A stretch of DNA of 64,000 bases from the NCBI GenBank assembly GCA_937911745.1, contig CALDPX010000058.1, positions 62,001 to 126,000 of the forward strand, read 5' to 3'. The DNA comes from an uncultured Alistipes sp. Its GTDB lineage: Bacteria > Bacteroidota > Bacteroidia > Bacteroidales > Rikenellaceae. The position numbers and the translations under genes are program-made. Position 1 is the first letter of the stretch; every line of letters starts with the position of its first letter. Below, one piece after another: positions 44,032 to 51,769 of this stretch. The notes below the pieces were generated by a model, which did no database searches, had not been told where the DNA came from, and saw nothing but the letters and a program-made list of their open reading frames with translations.

Positions 44032-44084
44032 AAAACAAAAGAGAAAACTCAAACTAATAATTCTTAAAAAACAACAAAAAACTT

Positions 44085-45446
44085 ATGGTACAACAAATTC
44101 AAAGGAAACTCAACGACTCAGCGCTGGCTCGCTGGGCGGCACTGATTCTCATCGCGCTGATGATGTTCTTTGCCTATATGTTCGTGGATATGCTCTCGCC
44201 CTTGAAGAGCCAACTCGAAACGGGCTTGGGCTGGAATAGCACCACCTTCGGAACTTACGCATCGAGCGAGTATTTCCTCAATGTGTTCTGTTTCTTCCTC
44301 ATCTTTGCGGGCATCATCCTCGACAAGATGGGCATCCGCTTTACGGGTATACTCTCGGCTTCGCTGATGGTTGTTGGTGCGGCTATCAAGTTCTACGCAA
44401 TGAGTGACCTGTTCATCGGTAGTGGCTTGGAGGCTTGGATGAACTCGTGGTGGACCTCGCTCCCCGGCACTGCCAAACTCTCGTGCCTCGGCTTTATGAT
44501 TTTCGGCTGTGGCTGCGAGATGGCAGGTACAACTGTGTCGAAGGCTATTGCTAAATGGTTCAAGGGCAAAGAGATGGCTATGGCTATGGGTTTGGAGATG
44601 AGTATCGCACGTCTGGGCGTATTTGCTGCTATGTGGCTCTCGCCCCTTGTGTATGAGAAATTCGGCTCGGTAGTGTCGGCACCCGTAGGCTTTGGCGCAA
44701 TTCTTTTGCTCATAGGTCTTATTTTCTACTCGGTATTTGTTGTGATGGACAAGAAGTTCGACAAACAGTTGGCGGCTTGTGGCGAACTCTCCGAGGAGGC
44801 AAACGAAGAGGAGTTTAAGTTCAAAGACCTTGGTAAGATTTTTTCGAGCAAGATGTTCTGGCTTGTGGCACTCTTGTGTGTGCTCTACTACTCGGCAATC
44901 TTCCCCTTCCAGCGTTATGCTCCCGACTTCCTGAATACCACTCTTGGCGTGGAGAATGGCGCACAACTTTTCAGCTGCTTCCCAATCCTCGCAATGGTGC
45001 TCACCCCCTTCTTGGGCGCATTTATTGATAACAAAGGTAAGGCAGCCTCGATGCTTATGTTGGGCTCGCTTGTGATGATTGCTTGCCACCTTTCGTTTGC
45101 GTTCTTACTGCCCGCATTCCCCTACAAGTGGTTGGCTGTAACTATCGTTGTTATCCTCGGTGTGTCGTTCTCGTTGGTGCCCGCGGCTTTGTGGCCCTCG
45201 GTGCCCAAGATTATCGACAACCGCATCCTCGGCTCGGCATATTGCATCATCTTCTGGATTCAGAATATCGGTCTGTTTGCAGTGCCCATCCTCATTGGTA
45301 ATGTACTCGACAAGACCGGCGGCTACACCATACCTATGGTTATCTTCTCATCGTTTGGCGTGTTGGCACTCTTGTTCAGCCTCTGGCTCAAACGCGAGAA
45401 CCGTAAGCATAATTTTGGTTTGGAAGAGCCTAATATCAAAAAGTAA
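44085..45446 (+). CDS. Major facilitator superfamily transporter
   Basis: 453 aa with twelve predicted helices. Residues DKMGIRFTG after helix 2 fit the MFS loop motif; KAIAKWFKGKEMAMAMGLEM and a central charged loop (about 225-250) separate the halves. A large periplasmic loop near 105-130 (GLEAWMNSWWTSLPG) is unusual. Nearest kin are probably anion or sugar-type MFS carriers of Bacteroidota; substrate unknown. The start ATG lies 53 bases behind a copy of the double-hairpin leader. Confidence 0.88.
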   Translation: MVQQIQRKLNDSALARWAALILIALMMFFAYMFVDMLSPLKSQLETGLGWNSTTFGTYASSEYFLNVFCFFLIFAGIILDKMGIRFTGILSASLMVVGAAIKFYAMSDLFIGSGLEAWMNSWWTSLPGTAKLSCLGFMIFGCGCEMAGTTVSKAIAKWFKGKEMAMAMGLEMSIARLGVFAAMWLSPLVYEKFGSVVSAPVGFGAILLLIGLIFYSVFVVMDKKFDKQLAACGELSEEANEEEFKFKDLGKIFSSKMFWLVALLCVLYYSAIFPFQRYAPDFLNTTLGVENGAQLFSCFPILAMVLTPFLGAFIDNKGKAASMLMLGSLVMIACHLSFAFLLPAFPYKWLAVTIVVILGVSFSLVPAALWPSVPKIIDNRILGSAYCIIFWIQNIGLFAVPILIGNVLDKTGGYTIPMVIFSSFGVLALLFSLWLKRENRKHNFGLEEPNIKK

Positions 45447-45451
45447 AAAAA

Positions 45452-45565
45452 CGCATATAACGGGTGCTTTTTGCACCAACTGTCAGAGAGCGGACTCCTT
45501 GTTTGCGCTAAGCAAACGAGGAGCCCGCTCCTTCTTTTGGCACCCCCTCCGTTCTATGCATTTTT
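45452..45565 (+). repeat. Nested-palindrome intergenic element after the MFS gene
   Basis: Outer AAAAAACGCATATAACGG-like arm and CCGTTcTATGCaTTTTTT; inner GAGCGGaCTCC...GGAGcCCGCTC; core GTTTGC-gctaa-GCAAAC. One of the best-paired copies. Confidence 0.8.
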
Positions 45566-45607
45566 TATTGTAGATATCTCCCACCTAACTTAGAAGAGGA
45601 GTAGAAA

Positions 45608-45645
45608 CTCTCAATTTTCAACTCTCAATTTTCAATTCTCAATTT
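45608..45645 (+). repeat. 7-bp repeats AATTCTC/AATTTTC abutting the 45703 promoter
   Basis: About five heptads lead straight into aattttatttgTATCTTTG. Confidence 0.85.
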
Positions 45646-45651
45646 TATTTG

Positions 45652-45659
45652 TATCTTTG
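45652..45659 (+). promoter_or_regulatory. Promoter -7 element of the AbrB-type gene
   Basis: TATCTTTG, 44 bases before the ATG; the upstream box would lie in the heptad run and is not a clear TTTG. Confidence 0.6.
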
Positions 45660-45673
45660 TAGGAAATTTCCTA
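45660..45673 (+). promoter_or_regulatory. Candidate operator TAGGAAATTTCCTA
   Basis: A 14-base perfect palindrome directly after the -7 element, covering the expected transcription start of the gene for a dimeric AbrB-fold protein. Autorepression is the natural inference. Confidence 0.55.
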
Positions 45674-45702
45674 CTTTTCCAACTTGTAAAACAAAACATA
45701 CT

Positions 45703-45903
45703 ATGCAAACAGAGAAGGATAAATACATCTTCGGAGTGGTGAAGGTGGGCGAGAAGGGACAGATTGTAATCCCCAAGGAGGCTCGCGAAGTGTTTGGTAT
45801 TGAGGCTGGTGACTCGCTTTTGGTGCTTGGTGATGCCACAAAAGGACTTGCCATCGTTAAGACACAGATTTTTGATTCGGCGGTGGAGGAAGTCTTCAAA
45901 TAA
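45703..45903 (+). CDS. AbrB/MazE/SpoVT-fold DNA-binding protein
   Basis: 66 aa from the ATG at 45703; upstream codons only translate promoter DNA. The swapped-hairpin fold is recognised from KVGEKGQIVIPKEAREVFGI followed by GDSLLVLGDATKGLAIVK. Such proteins dimerise and bind palindromic DNA as transition-state regulators or antitoxins. No toxin gene lies beside it (the next gene is an acyltransferase 215 bases on), so a stand-alone regulator is more likely. Confidence 0.88.
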   Translation: MQTEKDKYIFGVVKVGEKGQIVIPKEAREVFGIEAGDSLLVLGDATKGLAIVKTQIFDSAVEEVFK

Positions 45904-46004
45904 AGTAATAGTCATAGTAGGGCATAAAAGGCTTATAAGACGTATAGGGCTTATAGGAGTTTAAGGACATTAACGACATTAACGCTTTCAACTCTCAACT
46001 CTCA
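45904..46004 (+). repeat. Repeat-derived gap after the AbrB-type gene
   Basis: gtaatagtcatagtagggcataaaaggcttataag is a degenerate copy of the tail seen at 15215 and 30380; then short T/A heptads (CAACTCT). Confidence 0.65.
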
Positions 46005-46087
46005 ATTGACCAGCCTTCGGCTGCTCTAAAATGCTCCCGCTCGGCATAGTCTGCAAGCAGCCTCTGCCCTCGCTTACTCGCATTTGC
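46005..46087 (+). repeat. 83-bp dispersed repeat, copy 2 (partner 19703-19785)
   Basis: Same length as copy 1, with scattered substitutions and a compensated hairpin. Both copies are followed by AATT-heptads and a gene on the + strand. Confidence 0.8.
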
Positions 46088-46088
46088 C

Positions 46089-46116
46089 TCAATTCTCAAT
46101 TCTCAATTCTCAATTC
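46089..46116 (+). repeat. 7-bp tandem repeat AATTCTC
   Basis: Four units ending two bases before the acyltransferase ATG. Confidence 0.9.
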
Positions 46117-46117
46117 T

Positions 46118-47215
46118 ATGAAGAGTCGCTACTATTTTCTCGACAATCTTAGATGGGTAACGGTGCTGTTGGTGCTGTTCTACCACGTTTTTTACAATTT
46201 CAACTCGGTGGGGGTTTTCGGTGGTGTAGGTGGTTTTGCCGAGCACCAGCCCCAAGATGTGGTGTGCGCACTGCTCAACCCTTGGTTTATGACCTTGCTC
46301 TTTGTTGTGGCGGGTGCTTCGAGCCGCTACGCTCTTTGTGGGCGCACCGCAAAGGAGTTCCGCAGGGAGCGCACACGCAAACTCCTTGTCCCCTCCACCC
46401 TCGGACTCTTTGTCTTTGGCTGGGTATTAGGATTGCTCAACTCGCGCGGTCATATACCTGCCGAGTTGCCGCTCTTTGTGAAGTACCTTATCGCCGTACC
46501 GAGCGGTACGGGTCCGCTGTGGTTTATTCAAGACCTCTTCGGCTTTTCGCTGCTTCTCCTTTTGGTGCGTAGGGTGGCAGATGCAGAAAAGGTCGATATG
46601 TGGCTCTCGGGACTCCCTAAGTGGGCTTTGGGAGTAGTTATGGTGGGCTTCTTGGGAGTGCTGTGGCTCGCCTCACAGACTCAGATTGACAATCCTACCG
46701 CAGCACAAGGTCTGTTCAACCTCTACCGCCCCGTATTCTATTTTGTGGCGTTCCTTGCGGGCTATTACATCTTCTCCTCGGAGCGTGTACACGACTTTCT
46801 TGCCGAACGTGCAGTGCCTCTTACGATAGCGGCAGTGGTGGCGGCAGTGGGCTTCTGCTCGGAGTTCTACGGCAAGGACTACACTTCGCCCGAGGCGGTG
46901 CAGGGTGTTTGGTGCAACCTCTTCTGCTGGGCTATGACGCTGGCGATGATGGGATGCTTCAAACGCTGGGCGAATGGCACCTCTAAGTTTGCGGAGTATA
47001 TGACTCGTAGCAGTTTCGGACTCTACATTGTGCATATGACCGTCTGCACAGCGGTGTGCTTGTGGCTCAAAACCACCGCGCTACCCTTGTGGTCTATCTA
47101 CTCTCTTGCCATTGCGATTACCTTTGTGGGCAGTGTGGTGCTGTGGGAGATTTTGCACCGCATACCTCTTGTAAGGTACTGCGTATTTGGAATAAAAAAG
47201 TCGGGAACTCGTTAG
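46118..47215 (+). CDS. Acyltransferase 3 family membrane protein
   Basis: 365 aa from the ATG at 46118, the first after the heptads. About ten helices. RYYFLDNLRWVTVLLVLFYH at the start contains the conserved His of acyltransferase-3 proteins; FVVAGASSRYALCGRTAKEF and ERTRKLLVPSTLG give the conserved Arg cluster. These proteins O-acylate surface glycans or lipids. The start lies two bases after an AATTCTC unit, so the repeat has taken the place of the leader. Its stop overlaps by four bases the stop region of the convergent GH31 gene. Confidence 0.85.
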   Translation: MKSRYYFLDNLRWVTVLLVLFYHVFYNFNSVGVFGGVGGFAEHQPQDVVCALLNPWFMTLLFVVAGASSRYALCGRTAKEFRRERTRKLLVPSTLGLFVFGWVLGLLNSRGHIPAELPLFVKYLIAVPSGTGPLWFIQDLFGFSLLLLLVRRVADAEKVDMWLSGLPKWALGVVMVGFLGVLWLASQTQIDNPTAAQGLFNLYRPVFYFVAFLAGYYIFSSERVHDFLAERAVPLTIAAVVAAVGFCSEFYGKDYTSPEAVQGVWCNLFCWAMTLAMMGCFKRWANGTSKFAEYMTRSSFGLYIVHMTVCTAVCLWLKTTALPLWSIYSLAIAITFVGSVVLWEILHRIPLVRYCVFGIKKSGTR

Positions 47216-48774
47216 TTCTCGACTTTTTCGTATATGGGGGTTATGCCGTCCGACACATCCACGTCTATCACTCTCGGACCTTTTATGACTCTATTGCTCC
47301 ACGCATCGCGCCACTTGCCTTTGGGCAGTCGCACCATCCTTACGCCTCCACTGTGCACCGCAGGAGCCACCAACCACTTTGAGCCTATCATAAATTCGTC
47401 ACGCGCATTGGTGAAACCCGTGCGTGGGAACTGATACTCCAAGTGTCGCAGTATGGGCTCTGCCGAGGAGGCTCCCTGCTCGGCAAGCGAGAGGTAGTAG
47501 GAACCCTGCTGACTCCTCCACTTCAAGAGCGAGCAGAAGGGGGCTATGTCTTCGAGTGACCACACCGAGTAGGGGATTATCGCCACAGGCATAAGTGCCG
47601 CAAGTGAGGCTGTACGGAGTATTAGTTCGGGGTTTTGCTTGGCAAAGTTAAGATCGGCAGCGAGTGTGGTGCGCGAGAAACCGAGCACCGAGGCGTCAAT
47701 AGCCCTTTCAAGACTCTCTTCAAGACTCTCCCAGGTGTAGTTGCGAGTGGTCGAAACCGAAGAGGCGATGCTGCCGAGTTGCTGTCCCATAGGCGAGGAG
47801 TAGATAGCCACATCAATACCCTTGCTAATGGTGTGCCAAGCATCCAAAAACTCCCTGAGCCTTTGCGGATTGTCTGCCAGAAGGTCCATGGCGTCCAAAC
47901 AATCGAAGTAGAAACCATCCACCCCGTAGTCGCGCTGCAATGCTTTCAGGTCGCCATTGGTCTTCTCCACCCCTTCGGGAGTGAGTGCTCGGCAAGCCGT
48001 ATAGCCCAAACGACTCTCAAAGACTACAACCTTATTCTCTCTATCGGTCAGCAGAGTGCCATCTAAGAGGTGCTGCTGATAGCCCCTGCCGGCAGCCATA
48101 ACATAGGGTGTGACGGTGAGCATAACTTTCATACCCTCCGAGTGGAGATGCTCTATCATCTCTTTGGCATCGGGATATGCCTCCATATCGAATACCATAG
48201 CCCCCGAAGGACTGCTCCAACCCTGTGGCAGTAGTATCGTGCCTTTGGGTGCGCCCCTCGCCACAAGCATATCGGCAAAGGCGAGTACATCGCGGGAGGT
48301 GTAGAGCAGAGAGTTGCTGCCCCCAAACTCATAGATGGGGCTCTCGAAGAGTGCCGCAGCAGAGCCTATGTGCTGGGGAGGAAAGTTCTTGTGGCAACAC
48401 ATCAGATAAGCCTCTCGCAGCGTGCGCCCCGACTTCTCCAACTTGGGCGCTTGGCTGCCTTCGGGTACTGTCACTACAATCTGTTTACCATCGAAACTAA
48501 CGGTAAAGGGACTACTGCTCCATAAATAACGCCCACGATTGGAGAGCATCATGTTTGCAGAGTAGTGCTCGGGCGAAAAATCGGCACCATTGAGCGAAAA
48601 GGCATCCTCAAATGGGAGATGTACAACACTTGGATCCACGACCAAGCCCCACCACTTCTCGCCATTTTGTACCTTGATTGTTGTGGTTGTATTGTTATCC
48701 TTTGCTGCAAGCGTACCTGCGCCAAAGAGCAGCACGCCAACAAGCATTATGACTATGTTTCTTACTCTTTTCAC
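47212..48774 (-). CDS. GH31-family glycoside hydrolase-like protein, secreted
   Basis: 520 aa with signal peptide (MLVGVLLFGAGTLAA). The barrel shows ILLPQGWSSPSGAMVFDMEA, MIEHLHSEGMKVMLTVTPYV, VDGFYFDCLDAMDLLADNP near 290 (Asp at the usual nucleophile strand), and the C-terminal DEFMIGSKWLVAPAVHSGGV typical of GH31. It is shorter than most GH31 enzymes (about 650-900) and lacks the full N-terminal beta domain. The acid/base Asp is not obvious, so substrate and activity are uncertain; alpha-glycosidase is the family default. It is last in a minus-strand run behind 48823-49602 but has its own promoter element. Confidence 0.75.
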   Translation of the reverse strand: MKRVRNIVIMLVGVLLFGAGTLAAKDNNTTTTIKVQNGEKWWGLVVDPSVVHLPFEDAFSLNGADFSPEHYSANMMLSNRGRYLWSSSPFTVSFDGKQIVVTVPEGSQAPKLEKSGRTLREAYLMCCHKNFPPQHIGSAAALFESPIYEFGGSNSLLYTSRDVLAFADMLVARGAPKGTILLPQGWSSPSGAMVFDMEAYPDAKEMIEHLHSEGMKVMLTVTPYVMAAGRGYQQHLLDGTLLTDRENKVVVFESRLGYTACRALTPEGVEKTNGDLKALQRDYGVDGFYFDCLDAMDLLADNPQRLREFLDAWHTISKGIDVAIYSSPMGQQLGSIASSVSTTRNYTWESLEESLERAIDASVLGFSRTTLAADLNFAKQNPELILRTASLAALMPVAIIPYSVWSLEDIAPFCSLLKWRSQQGSYYLSLAEQGASSAEPILRHLEYQFPRTGFTNARDEFMIGSKWLVAPAVHSGGVRMVRLPKGKWRDAWSNRVIKGPRVIDVDVSDGITPIYEKVEN

Positions 48775-48799
48775 TTCTCTAAAACTATTTTTTGACTGC

Positions 48800-48807
48800 C
48801 AAAGGTA
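48800..48807 (-). promoter_or_regulatory. Minus-strand promoter element TACCTTTG for the GH31 gene
   Basis: CAAAGGTA on the + strand, 25 bases before the start codon. Confidence 0.5.
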
Positions 48808-48822
48808 CGTTTTTTTTGGTAA

Positions 48823-49602
48823 TTACGAACACTCCATCTCGCTTTGTGTCATTGCGGGGAAGAGCGACTCCTCCAATAAGATGTTCAGTGCTGCATCGCG
48901 GAGTATCCTATCTTTGCTTGCCGAGAGTCGCCGAGCCAACGCTACGGCATCGCCTACACCCTCCACCGCCGCAAGGCGTAGCAGTAACATCTCAACATTT
49001 GGCGATTCTGCCACCTTGGTGTTAGGGAGTGAGAGCGACACAGAGTGCATCTTCAAGACCTCTACCACATGCCCCACATCCTCCCACGAGAGCGTATAGG
49101 GGTGTCGAGCTATCAATTCCATGACTCTATCGGGCAAGACGTAGAGCACCAATAGTAGTTGTTGGAGCGAAGCAGTGGGGGTGGAAAATTTGCACTTTGC
49201 AACTTTATAGACGCTATCTACCGACGGATGGAGCCATAACATCCACTCCATACTTTCCGAACGTCTGTGTCCCGAGCAGTGAGTGATGCGCCACACCAAA
49301 GCCTCTTCAAGCCCCCACGCCTTAGACAAACGGCGCACCTGCCGAGGGTTGCACTCCACAATGCTCTGTGAGAGCGATGCCACAACTCTTGCCAGAGCAA
49401 CCCTTTCGCGCCCATTGGGGGTGAGTGAGAGGAGATAGTGGTTGTCCGCAGTGGAGTCCCCACACAGGAAGTCGTAGAGTGGTTCTACGAGGCTTAGCGC
49501 GTAGTTGTGAGGCAGAAACTTGCTATGCCGCCATATTGTCACCATTACCAAAACCAAAACTGCCACCACAGCCACCATCGAAAATGCTATATTTACCCCC
49601 AT
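48823..49602 (-). CDS. Membrane-anchored protein of unknown function
   Basis: 259 aa. One N-terminal helix (IAFSMVAVVAVLVLVMVTIW) places the rest probably in the cytoplasm or periplasm. The soluble part is mainly alpha-helical with two conserved-looking Cys/His-poor segments; no known domain was recognised. HEAT-like helices (RLAAVEGVGDAVALARRLSA) are possible. Its start lies ten bases inside the end of the degenerate receiver gene, so the two are co-translated and probably work together. Confidence 0.65.
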   Translation of the reverse strand: MGVNIAFSMVAVVAVLVLVMVTIWRHSKFLPHNYALSLVEPLYDFLCGDSTADNHYLLSLTPNGRERVALARVVASLSQSIVECNPRQVRRLSKAWGLEEALVWRITHCSGHRRSESMEWMLWLHPSVDSVYKVAKCKFSTPTASLQQLLLVLYVLPDRVMELIARHPYTLSWEDVGHVVEVLKMHSVSLSLPNTKVAESPNVEMLLLRLAAVEGVGDAVALARRLSASKDRILRDAALNILLEESLFPAMTQSEMECS

Positions 49603-49988
49603 TGTTGTAACTTTTTAGTGAGCGTATGCTCTATTTTGCGCCTTAGACGGTTGGTGCTTATGGGTAGTTGCAATACCTGCTCTGCGCCCCTTTCGAGCAA
49701 CACCACAACCTCGTTTGCAGAGCGCGAGGAGGTGAGTACAAAGAGTGAGGAGGAGGCTGTTGTGCCCCTGAGTCGCCCCACCATACGACTCTCCGAGAGT
49801 AGGGGAGCGGGAAAGCAGGTGAGGATTATGGCGTAGTGGTGTCGCTGGGTGCGCGAGAGTAGTGCTTGGTGCGATGCCACACACTCCACTCCACAGCCGA
49901 GTCGCCGCAACGAATATGCCAACACCCTGCGGAGTGGCTCTTCGGAGCAGGCAATGATGATTGACGGACGGTCGATACTCTCTTTCAT
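49593..49988 (-). CDS. Degenerate receiver-domain protein lacking the phospho-Asp
   Basis: 131 aa from the ATG at 49988. CheY-like alternation: strand SIIIACS, helix RRVLAYSLRRLG, strand YAIILTCFPAP, then SLFVLTSSRSANEVVVLLER and QVLQLPISTNRLRRKIEHTL. Where response regulators carry the phospho-acceptor Asp (end of the third strand) this has Thr57-Cys58, and the conserved Lys before the last helix is replaced (LQLPIS for xxKP). No output domain follows. It is therefore a pseudo-receiver, probably a protein-interaction module for the overlapping membrane protein. Confidence 0.7.
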   Translation of the reverse strand: MKESIDRPSIIIACSEEPLRRVLAYSLRRLGCGVECVASHQALLSRTQRHHYAIILTCFPAPLLSESRMVGRLRGTTASSSLFVLTSSRSANEVVVLLERGAEQVLQLPISTNRLRRKIEHTLTKKLQQWG

Positions 49989-49998
49989 AAGTTGCAAA

Positions 49999-50015
49999 GG
50001 TGCATTTTGTGCACC
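49999..50015 (-). promoter_or_regulatory. Inverted repeat upstream of the pseudo-receiver gene
   Basis: GGTGCA-ttttg-TGCACC, perfect, 10 bases before the gene start on the minus strand, next to a near-consensus CACCTTTG. Possible operator. Confidence 0.4.
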
Positions 50016-50071
50016 TACCGAGAGCCAAAATCGTGCCTAATATGTCATCTAACCTCTAATGTCTATCGTTA

Positions 50072-50112
50072 AAAGTCGCGGGCTCGGCAATTTTGCCGAA
50101 CCCGCGACTTTG
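50072..50112. terminator. Strong bidirectional terminator
   Basis: AAGTCGCGGG and TCGGCAA on one side pair with TTGCCGA and CCCGCGACTT on the other, one mismatch bulge, with A- and T-runs at the ends. Ends the HD/methyltransferase transcript. Confidence 0.85.
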
Positions 50113-50113
50113 T

Positions 50114-50171
50114 TTCAACCTTCAACCTTCAACTTTCAATTCTCAATTCTCAATTCTCAATTCTCAATTCT
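50114..50171 (-). repeat. 7-bp tandem repeat across the end of the HD gene
   Basis: AATTCTC units on the + strand (AATTGAG read on the minus strand) supply the last five codons and stop of the HD gene; older variants (CAACCTT, CAACTTT) continue behind it. Confidence 0.9.
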
Positions 50172-50776
50172 CCCCAAATCCTCTCGAACTCCTCACGCAA
50201 CCTTTCGGGCTGTGCTATTATCTGCCTTAGTTCTTCGAGTCGCCGAGCGTTGTCGGAGTGTGGGATGTAGAGTTTGAGATAGCCGCCATAGTCGTATTTC
50301 TCCCCAAGGTGCGCCACAAAACGCTCCCAATGCTCCTCTTTTGTAAGGTGTGGATAGTGCGCCAAACCATACTGCACTGTTCGCAACATCACCACCTCGG
50401 GCACAATCTGTCGGTCCGCCTCGGCAACAATCTCGCCATAGATGGTGCGTGGCGAGTGGTCGGCAGAGGCTCGGTGGTCCTCCACAGCCTGCCTCATAAC
50501 CTCCATTTGTTCCTCCGAGAACCACCTGCGCAAGCGGCGGTCTTCGGCGAGCATACGCCCCGAAGAGATGTGGTGCAACTCCCTGCCATCGACCAATCCC
50601 AAGTCGTGATAGGCGGCAATGGTGTAGACCATATCCTCGTCCACATCGTAGTGCTCCGCAAGCGCAAATGAGCGGGCAATGACACCCTCTATGTGGTCGC
50701 GCCTGTGGGCAGCATCGTACCCTTCGTAGCGGGGCAAAATCTCTGCCTCAATGTATGTCCTAAGTTCTTTGTTCAT
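50150..50776 (-). CDS. HD-domain phosphohydrolase
   Basis: 208 aa from the ATG at 50776, two bases after the methyltransferase stop. HD signature in two parts: HRRDHIEGVIARS near 30 and YTIAAYHDLGL near 58, with HISSGRML and AVEDHRAS completing the metal site. Substrates of such small HD proteins range from nucleotides to signalling molecules; none can be assigned. The protein ends GELRIEN, the last part read from AATTGAG repeats exactly as in tmk. Confidence 0.85.
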   Translation of the reverse strand: MNKELRTYIEAEILPRYEGYDAAHRRDHIEGVIARSFALAEHYDVDEDMVYTIAAYHDLGLVDGRELHHISSGRMLAEDRRLRRWFSEEQMEVMRQAVEDHRASADHSPRTIYGEIVAEADRQIVPEVVMLRTVQYGLAHYPHLTKEEHWERFVAHLGEKYDYGGYLKLYIPHSDNARRLEELRQIIAQPERLREEFERIWGELRIEN

Positions 50777-50778
50777 CC

Positions 50779-51678
50779 TTATTTGCGGCAACGATAGTAG
50801 ACGCCCAGAGGGAGCGACTTACCTGCGCGGTCTGTGAAGTAGAGTTCGCCAAACTGCTCCATCGAGGGATTGGGTATCACTTGATTTACGGCACTTTTGG
50901 CAAGCATTGCCGAGAGCCCCATAGAGTAGAGATTGAGCACCAAGAAACCGCCCTCGGAGAGCATCTCGCCACACAGAGAGAGCATCTCCGCGATGTTCTC
51001 TTCGAGCACCCACTTTTCTCCCTCGGGTCCTCTGCCATAGGCGGGCGGGTCGAGAATTATGCCATCGTAACGATGCCCACGCTTAACCTCTCGGCGGGCA
51101 AATTTGAGCGCATCTTCCACCACCCAACGTATGCCGCTGAGCCCACTTGCCTCCATATTCTCCCTTGCCCACGTTATGCACTGCTTAACACTGTCGACGT
51201 GCGTTACATCGCCACCTGCTGCCGCTGCCGCCAGAGATGCACCACCCGTATAGGCAAACATATTGAGAACCTTGGGACGTGTGCCCTCCTGCGCCCTCTG
51301 CTTGTCAAGTGCCTTCACGCTTTCGAAGATGAAATTCCAGTTTTCGGCTTGCTCGGGGAATACGCCAACGTGCTTGAAAGAGGTGAGCCCCAAACGGAGC
51401 GTAATGCGCTTATCACCAATTGCTTGTGATATGTGCCACTGCTCGGGCTGACGAGGTGCAAGCGACCACTTGCCACGCTCCTCGCTACCGCCTTCGCGAC
51501 GGAAGGTGGCTGTGGCAACGCGACACCACTCCTGCTCGGCGAGTGACTTGCGCCAGATGGCTTGTGGCTCCGGACGGCGCGTTATGCACCTGCCAAAACG
51601 CTCCAACTTCTCAAAATCACCCGAATCAATCAGTTCATAATCCTCCCACTCGGGCGTAAGCAATTGTGGCTGTTTCAT
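50779..51678 (-). CDS. Class I SAM-dependent methyltransferase, RlmI/RlmK-like
   Basis: 299 aa from the ATG at 51678; a start ten codons earlier is possible. Motif I NMFAYTGGASLAAAAAGG near 145, acidic THVDSVKQC after strand 2, and motif IV DGIILDPPAYGRGPEG near 215 (the N/D-PP-Y/F type of nucleic-acid methyltransferases). The N-terminal part (WEDYELIDSGDFEKLERFGR) is conserved in Bacteroidota homologues. An rRNA base is the likely target. The PUA domain of enterobacterial RlmI is missing. Confidence 0.87.
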   Translation of the reverse strand: MKQPQLLTPEWEDYELIDSGDFEKLERFGRCITRRPEPQAIWRKSLAEQEWCRVATATFRREGGSEERGKWSLAPRQPEQWHISQAIGDKRITLRLGLTSFKHVGVFPEQAENWNFIFESVKALDKQRAQEGTRPKVLNMFAYTGGASLAAAAAGGDVTHVDSVKQCITWARENMEASGLSGIRWVVEDALKFARREVKRGHRYDGIILDPPAYGRGPEGEKWVLEENIAEMLSLCGEMLSEGGFLVLNLYSMGLSAMLAKSAVNQVIPNPSMEQFGELYFTDRAGKSLPLGVYYRCRK

Positions 51679-51769
51679 ATCTTTAACTATTACTTTCAAA
51701 CTTTCCATCTCCCGTTTCTAACCCCTCCTCTGGCGGTCAGTCCAAGAGGGGCGACCAACTCATACCTTC

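Noticed and set aside
45703..45903. Antitoxin of a toxin-antitoxin pair
   Set aside because: The fold fits MazE-like antitoxins but no toxin-sized gene lies on either side.
46031..46117. Longer N-terminus of the acyltransferase
   Set aside because: The extra residues translate the 83-bp repeat and AATTCTC heptads; the ATG at 46118 gives the family start.
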